64,000 nucleotides of DNA from Nageia nagi (Eukaryota; Pinophyta), in contig JBITNC010000001.1 in assembly GCA_050084985.1 (NCBI GenBank), positions 12,896,001-12,960,000 on the forward strand. The letters are read 5' to 3'. A program made the position numbers and the translations under genes. Below, piece by piece: positions 57,925 to 64,000 of the stretch. Each line of letters begins with the position of its first letter. The stretch's first letter is position 1. Under the pieces are notes generated by a model that saw only the letters and a program-made list of their open reading frames with translations, made no database searches and was not told the origin of the DNA.

Positions 57925-59380
57925 ATTGGATCAAATCCTCCTTTTTCTAAGTGGGTCAGATCCTCCTTCTTGTAACCAGGTTAAATCCTCCTTCATAGAA
58001 CCAAGTTGGATCCTCCTTCTTATAATTAGGTTAGAACCTCTCGCATTTGGGTAAGTTGCATCCACTTCTTCATCTAGGTAGGTTGTATGCACTTTTGCAT
58101 CTATGTAGGTTGCATCCACTTCTACATCTAGGTGGTTACATCCACTTATGCATCTTGGTAGGTTACATCCACTTGTGCATCTTGGTAGGTTGCATCCACT
58201 TATACATCTAATAGGTTGCAACCACTTCTACATCTAGGTATATTGCATCCATTTCTACATCTAGGTAGGTTGCATCCACTTATACATTTGGGTAGGTCAC
58301 ATCCACTTCTAGATCTAGGTAGGTCACATCCACTTCTGCATTTGAGTAGATGGTATCCACTTCTGAATTTGGGTAGGTTGAATCCATTGTTGCATCCAGG
58401 TAGGTTGCATCTACTTATGCATTTAGGTAGGTTTCATCCACTTTTACATCCATGTAGGTTGCATCCACTTCTACATTAGGTAGGTTGCATTCACTTATTC
58501 ATCCAAGTAGGTTACATCCACTTCTACATTTGGGTAGGCTCCATCCACTTCTACATTAAGGTAGGTTGCATCCACTTTTACTTAATTTGCATCCATTTAT
58601 GCATCTAGATAGATTGCATACACTTCTACATATAGGTAAGTTGCATCCATTTTTGCATCTGCGTAGGTTGCATCCACTTTTACATTAAGGCAATTTGCAT
58701 CAACTTCTACATTCAGGTAGGTTACATCCACTTTTGTATCTAACTAGGTTGCATCTGCTTCTACATCTAGTTAGGTTGTATCCACTTCTACATTTTCATA
58801 GGTTTCATCCACTTCTACACCTAGGTAGGTTGCATCGAATTTTACATCTCGGTAGGTTCCAACCACTTTTACATCTAGATAAGTTACTTCCATTTATGCA
58901 TCTAGATAGGTTGCATCCACTTCTACATTCAAGTAGGTTACATCCACTTTTGCATATGGTTAGGTTGCATCCACTTCTGCATCTAGTTAGGTTGCATCCA
59001 CTTCTGCATCAAAGTAGGTTGCATCCACTTTTACATTTGGGTTGGTTGCATTCACTTTTACATCATGGTAGTTTCATCCACTTCTGCATCTAGGTAGGTT
59101 GTATCCACTTCTACATTTGGGTAGGTTGCATCCACTTTTGTATCTACATCCACTTCTCCATCTAAGTAGGTTGCATCCACTTTTGTATCTACATCCACTT
59201 CTCCATCTAAGTAGGTTGCATCCACTTCTATATCTAGGTAGGTTGCATCCACTTCTACATCTAGGTAGGTTGCATCCACTTCTGCATCCAAGTAGGTTGT
59301 ATCCACTTATGCATCCAAGTAGGTTGCATCCACTTCTATATCTAGGTAGGTTACAACTATTTTTGTATCTAGGTAGGTTG
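57925..59380. repeat. 27-bp minisatellite, about 50 units, two subfamilies
   Basis: The main unit (58040-59380) starts 'ggttgcatccacttct' and continues 'acatctaggta', 27 bp in all, with many single-base variants. The first ~110 bp (57925-58040) are a variant with 'gatcctccttctt'. Because 27 is a multiple of three, frames stay open for long distances: LHPLLHLGR repeats on plus, VDATYLDAE repeats on minus. The period varies locally (deletion and insertion forms near 58470, 58580 and 59140-59215). There is no conserved start, promoter or codon pattern to suggest these are genes. The array is cut by the LTR at 59381. Confidence 0.92.
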
Positions 59381-60106
59381 TGCAGATGACTAAAAATGAT
59401 TTATTATTTATTTAATAAATCATACTTAGACTCATTAAATGATTATTGGAAATAATACTGAAATCAAGATAAAGTACTATTATATTACAAATACCATGTG
59501 ATAGGGCCAATGTAATATCATATATTATGGTTTATATTTTAAGATATCTTGAATATTGAAATGATTATTGTTATTACTATGTGTTGGATTTCATTTCTTT
59601 TTTATTTTCTTGCAGGCTATAAATATTGGAGGTGAAGGTTGACATCCCTATTGGATCTCTTTGATAGGTGGTTGTTCCAAACATTGTACCAACATTATCT
59701 CTTGATGCCACCTATCTTTGAGAACTTGTTAACTCTTTAACCTTTGCTATCCCTCTATTGTGCAGAACATGAAATTACCATCCCTACACCATCAATGGCA
59801 TACCAGATCCACACAACCAGTGGCATGCACCTTCATGATCAGAAGGTTTATATTTTGAGGAATGACTCATGAGTACATTCTAGTGAACATCTATTATGAG
59901 CTCATCTAAAGTTTGATCACAATCATCCAAAGATTTATTATGGTTCTAATTTGAGGATTGTATACAAATTGGCTACAGGCCCTACTCTGTATTAGGTTTA
60001 TATGCTTCATGTACATTTCTTGTAATCTAATATAGAACACTTTTTATTTAGTGTATATAGTAGATTAATTTATTTATTTATGTATATACACATTTTTGGG
60101 TCTACA
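59381..60106 (+). repeat. Gypsy H 5' LTR
   Basis: Begins TGCAGATGACTAAAAATGAT and ends TTTTGGGTCTACA. It resembles the gypsy J LTR at its start (TGTAGATACCTAAATATGAT in J), including an inverted repeat built on 'atgattta' and 'taaatcat'. It is inserted within a minisatellite unit after 'ggttg' (59376-59380), the predicted TSD. Confidence 0.8.
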
Positions 60107-60109
60107 TTT

Positions 60110-60120
60110 TGGTGAACCCA
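60110..60120 (+). other. Gypsy H primer-binding site
   Basis: TGGTGAACCCA, three bases after the LTR end; identical to the gypsy J site. Confidence 0.75.
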
Positions 60121-60149
60121 ACATTCTTATACACATAGGTCTTCACCTA

Positions 60150-62226
60150 GGGCATCTTAATGAAAACTCATGAATCCATTTTTGTTATTATTCATCCCTT
60201 TATCTAAAGCCCTTCAAAAAATAGCTAGCAAAAATGATAAAACTAGGGTTTATTCTACCTATGTTCAAAATATGGACCTTAATGAGCAAAATCTTAAAGT
60301 GTATAAAGAAAAGGTCCATTTCAATGGTATTTAAAGAAGTGTTAAGCAAAACATTGACCTACCTCTGCAAGAACCCCAACTTGATGCTCATAATGATATT
60401 GAATCCATAATCTCTAGAAAGAAAATGGATATTATTGGGGAAATCCCTCATCATTTTGCTAATTTTGAAAATGTTATCATGAATACTATTGCTGATTCTT
60501 CTGGTGATGTAGATGAAATTACCAAATTAGATAGAATTCCTCCTCATGTTAGATCCATACAAGAATTGCTATATAATAGAGAAAAGTTGGAATATTATCT
60601 TACTCATAAGCGCTCCTATTGTTATTGATATTTTGACTGACTATGAGTTAATAAAAGAATAGTCTATTACTTTAGATTTGTTGGATAGTCCATTTTCTTA
60701 TGAATTTATAGGTGTGTAAATATGGAGGGTTTCTAACCTAAAAATGGATGATGCTAATGGCATGTCAAACTGTGACACCATCATTAGTGATGTGGATGTA
60801 GAAGAGACAGAAAATCTTCTTAAAGAAAATGAAAATAGAACACAACTTTTGAGAAAGGAAAATATTGTAGATGATGGTGCAGAAAGTGAAGATGAACACT
60901 ATGACTACCTCATCCTCAAGCCTAATAAGTTAGAAAGAGGTACACTTTCTAAAGGTAAGAATATTTTACAAAATGAATATCCTAACCTTAAGATTAGATA
61001 ATATTTTGTTGATCTATTTAATAATGCCTATATTCATAATCCTAGATGGAAATTAGATGAGAATAATATTAAGGTTGAAATCCTTCATGATGGTCAAGAA
61101 ACTACTCTCTTTCATTTGGAACCCAATGAAAAGTAGTTAGAGTTCATAGTTAAATTTCTTGATAAAATTGAACATGAAAAAGAGAATTGAATAGGTCCAT
61201 TTTCTATACTTAAAGAAATAGAATTGAAAACAACACAAGTTCCACCCCAATCCCCTCCACCACCCCCCAAAAGATAGCTCAACAAATAAAGGGATTAGCA
61301 CATATGAAAATATATTGCTTGATGATGAAGATTTCTTGTTTTGCTTAAAAAGTCCTTTATATGATAGAATTCTTTCTAAAATGCTTAATAGGAAAAAAAG
61401 CATTAAGTTTACTAAGTTTGATGGCTTACAAGATCCTAGAATGCATGTTAGAAAATTCCAAGAGGTTATGTAATATATGCATGATATAGATTTGCTTGCT
61501 AAATTGTATAGTTTGAAGGATGATGCATTGAAATGGTATTTTCAACTTCCTAAAAAGAGCATTGATAGGTATGAGGATCTAATTGGTCAATTTTTGCAAT
61601 AATTCAAGTATAATATCACTAAAAAAGTTCATTCCAAATATTAATGCAAAATTAAGCAATTGCCTAATCAATCTATGCATGATTTTGTGAAAAAATGGAA
61701 GCATATAGCTAATCAAATTACTATGCCTAAACAAGATTTGAAAGATACATTTGCAAATGCTTTATTTTCCATATATAAGTTATTGGTTATTTCTAATAGT
61801 AATATGACATTGGGTGAAATGTTGGATGTTGTGCTTAAAAAAAAGGTTTCTATTAAAAATTGTATGCTATACATAATAAACTAGTCACATATGAAAAGAA
61901 AATTCAAACTCCTAAAAAATAACAAGAAAATTGAAGTGAATAATGTTGATCATAAGAAGAAGAAGGCTAATAACAAACCTAAAAGAAAATTCACACCATT
62001 AACTAACACTATTGATAATATTTTGAATGTTTTTTTAAAATAAGATCTTATTGAACTTCCATCAATTATTGAGTCTAAGTTTCCTAATGGCATGCCTAAA
62101 AATTTTAGATATGAAGAATTTTGCAATTATCATAGGGTACCTGAACATATAACAAGAAATTGCAAGACTCTAAGGCATATAATTTAGGATTTCATTGACA
62201 AAATTACCATTAAGATGGATGATAAC
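60150..62226 (+). pseudogene. Gypsy H gag
   Basis: Plus-strand frames in order: 60425-60628 (MDIIGEIPHHFANFENVI), 60744-61001 (acidic), then the gag core from 61385: KFTKFDGLQDPRMHVRKFQE, LKDDALKWYFQLPKKSIDRY, EDLIGQFLQ, HDFVKKWKHIANQITMPKQD (open 61660-61884). A Tat-type zinc-finger-like NYHRVPEHITRNCKTLRHII follows near 62130-62190. The frame then runs into the inserted LTR at 62227. Stops and frameshifts occur throughout. Nothing beyond gag is in the window. Confidence 0.85.
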
Positions 62227-64000
62227 TGTTGAGTATGTGTGATTGTAATTATTGTCAACAAGGTTTCGATCGGGTTCCGGAGGTTTGACCGGGTTCTGGA
62301 GGTGAAGTGTGATTGTAATTGTTGTTAACAAGGTGTTGATCGGGTTCTGGAGGTTTGACCGAGTTTCGGAGGTGAAGCGTGACTGTAACTGTTATCAACA
62401 AGGTGTTGATCGGGTTCAGAGGTTTTGACCAGGTTCCAGAGGTGATGAATGATTGTAATGTTGTCAACAAGTGATTTTGGTAAAGCCGAGTTAGTAAACA
62501 AAGCGTTCCGGAAGAAATGACGTCAGCGATTTCGGGCTATCACTCAAAACGGAGTCTGAAAGTGATGAGGTCAGCAAGGAGCGATTAAAGAGCCAGACCC
62601 AGTGAGTAAAACATTCCAGAAGCAAGAGATGACATCACAGGGAGAACGATGTTCACATTTGTGAATAGAACCGGGTTCCGGAGACGATGAGGTCAGCAAA
62701 GAATGATCAAAGAGCCGGAGTCAACGAATAAAGCATTCTGGAATGCAGAGATAAGATCGGCAAAGAGAGATTGAAATTCTGGAGTCCATAAAGTAAATGT
62801 CCCGAAAGTAAAATGTTCCGGATTAAAAAGATGACATCACAGAGGATAAGATAGTCGAGTTTTGGTAAAGACCAGAGTTCGGAGATAAAGGTCCGGAGAT
62901 AAAGGTCCGGAGATGATGACATCATGCGAGAAGCATTTTTACTCTACTACCGGAGTCCGAAGATGATGACATCATGGTGGAGGTGTTGAAAAGTCCAGAG
63001 ATAAACATTCAGAGATAAAAGTCCAGAGACAAAAGTCCGAGATAAAGGTTCAGAGATGATGACATCATGCGGGAAGCATTTTTACTCTACTACCGGAGTC
63101 CGGAGATGATGACATCATGGTGTAAGTGTTTAAAAGTCTGGAGACAAAAAGTCTGGAGATAAAGGTCCGGAGATGATGACATCATGCGGGAAGCGTTTTA
63201 CTCTGCTTCCGGAGTCTGAAGATGATGACATCACGCTGTATACAATAAACATCTGGCAAGCGAGACAAAGAGTCCGGAATTAATAGAAATATCATTATGA
63301 AGAAGACAAAGAGTCCAGAATTAACAGAAATATCATTATGAAGAAGAAAAGAGTCCGAAATTATCAAAAATAATCAGATACTATCAAATCTTGAAATAAG
63401 TGGAGAAAGAGGTACACTTGTCTAAATTGAGCAAAGGAGCATTCGTCAGTTACAGTAGATGCAGACTCAGTTAGTGAAATCCCTTTGGTGTAGGAGCAGT
63501 TACAAACAAGGATTATTTTTAGTTTGTTTTTGATAACGTGTTATGATAGGAACAGATTCTCGGGGGTTTTTCTTGATGCGTAACGTTTTTCTTGTATATG
63601 AAAGAAAAGTGTGAAGCGTGAATTATGTGATTGAGAAGGGTGCGCGAAGAGAGATGAGTGTATAGTGAAGGGCTAGAGTGGAGGCAAGTGTGTGTAATGA
63701 GATGTGCATGTAGAGAAGTGCAAGAGAGGAGGCAATAGTGTGAAAGAGTGGAGTATCAAGAAAAAGTGAAGTGAGCAAATGGATATGCAGACAGTATAGA
63801 GATTGTTTAACTATGGTACTTTGGAGCTGTGTGCAGAGATCAAATAGTGAGAATTAGAGCTAGACCATTGAGGGTCTTCTAGAACTGTATTCTTTTTTTC
63901 TTTTGAATATTATCTCAAGTGGGTGCTTGAGAGCTGGAGTTGGTGCTCCAAGCAGTAGGTGCTGCTTTTGCAAAGTGGTAGTTGGTGCTACCCTTCACAG
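62227..64000 (+). mobile_element. Element I: TR-GAG-like LTR, continues past the window
   Basis: Starts TGTTGAGTATG inside the gag of gypsy H, after 'ataac' (62222-62226, the predicted TSD). The region 62500-62960 resembles the reverse complement of the element C LTR: 'gatgacatcac' next to 'gttcacattt', then 'gaaccgggttccgga' and 'gatgaggtcagcaa'. So it is the same family in the opposite orientation. No end lies before 64000. 63600-64000 is G- and T-rich with 'ttctttttttcttttg', which fits the transcribed part of an LTR. Confidence 0.65.
62515..63240. promoter_or_regulatory. TGACGTCA/TGACATCA array in element I LTR
   Basis: TGACGTCA at 62518-62525; TGACATCA at 62630, 62832, 62917, 62967, 63060, 63110, 63177 and 63226. 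From 62917 on they sit in a tandem repeat with spacing about 50, 93, 50, 67 and 49 bp and the shared context GATGATGACATCATG plus 'ccggag'. TGACATCA is what TGACGTCA becomes after a single CpG transition. Confidence 0.6.

Noticed and set aside
57925-59380. CRISPR array
   Set aside because: Units are contiguous variants of one 27-bp sequence with no unique spacers, and the DNA is a plant genome.
58216-59389. Long plus-strand ORFs with HPLLHLGRL repeats, and minus-strand VDATYLDAE repeats, as repeat proteins
   Set aside because: They are translations of the 27-bp minisatellite, open in several frames at once only because the unit is a multiple of three.
1-64000. A defence system, metabolic cluster or other multi-gene system
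   Set aside because: No set of intact genes is present; apart from the PPR fragment, all recognisable proteins are retrotransposon domains.

Overview
The window is AT-rich intergenic DNA of a large-genome seed plant. A gymnosperm-type genome is the best guess, from the density and depth of nested LTR retrotransposons, but this is inference. I found no intact host gene, no rRNA or tRNA gene, no CRISPR array and no bacterial-style operon. Nearly everything that can be identified is LTR retrotransposon sequence at different stages of decay, plus micro- and minisatellites.

Layout. 1-5046: old repeats, including a degenerate minus-strand reading frame of unknown family (about 811-2900) and a long direct repeat (3797-5046). 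5047-9310: fragments of one Ty1/copia family in both orientations (an LTR at 5047-5571 and three RNase H ends), a tRNA-like tandem dimer and several short tandem repeats. 9311-13000: mostly unassigned; it holds an LTR- or promoter-like block (10741-11650) and a less AT-rich block (11880-12600). 13000-36770: a nest at least four levels deep. Copia E (13110-36770, itself a chimaera with an internal duplication) is interrupted by element D (16441-32587). D is interrupted by copia B (18258-31832), and B by a gag-only TR-GAG-type element C (19917-24638). A second element, F, interrupts E at about 32750-34747. 36770-41572: AT-rich DNA with AT and GA microsatellites and a very decayed gypsy reverse transcriptase at 40120-40510. 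41573-57219: a minus-strand Ty3/gypsy element J of Tat-like type with both LTRs and a target-site duplication (TSD). Young copia element A (45616-54291) sits inside its reverse transcriptase, and a solo LTR (55410-55889) sits inside its gag. 57925-59380: a 27-bp minisatellite cut by the 5' LTR of another gypsy element, H (59381 onward). The gag of H is cut in turn by a TR-GAG-like LTR, I (62227 to the window edge).

How the parts relate. Insertion order can be read from the nesting and from duplicated target sites: AAGAT for A, ATTAT for J, CATCT for the solo LTR, ACAAG for B, CACTC for C, and TTCAA/TTTAA for D. Copia A is the youngest datable insertion: its two LTRs differ by five substitutions and one 1-bp gap over about 488 bp. 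A and B (and fragment G) belong to one copia family with an initiator-Met-type primer site, a leader of about 3 kb, and a tandem-repeat 3' untranslated region. C and I belong to one TR-GAG-like family whose LTRs carry arrays of TGACGTCA-like palindromes. J and H belong to one gypsy family with an uncommon TGGTGAACCC primer site.

Most interesting points: a PPR (pentatricopeptide-repeat) gene fragment apparently captured in the leader of copia A; a 1,305-codon single-frame copia A polyprotein broken only by transition-type stops; three potentially inactivating changes shared by copia copies A and B; and the periodic bZIP/CRE-like motifs in the TR-GAG LTRs.
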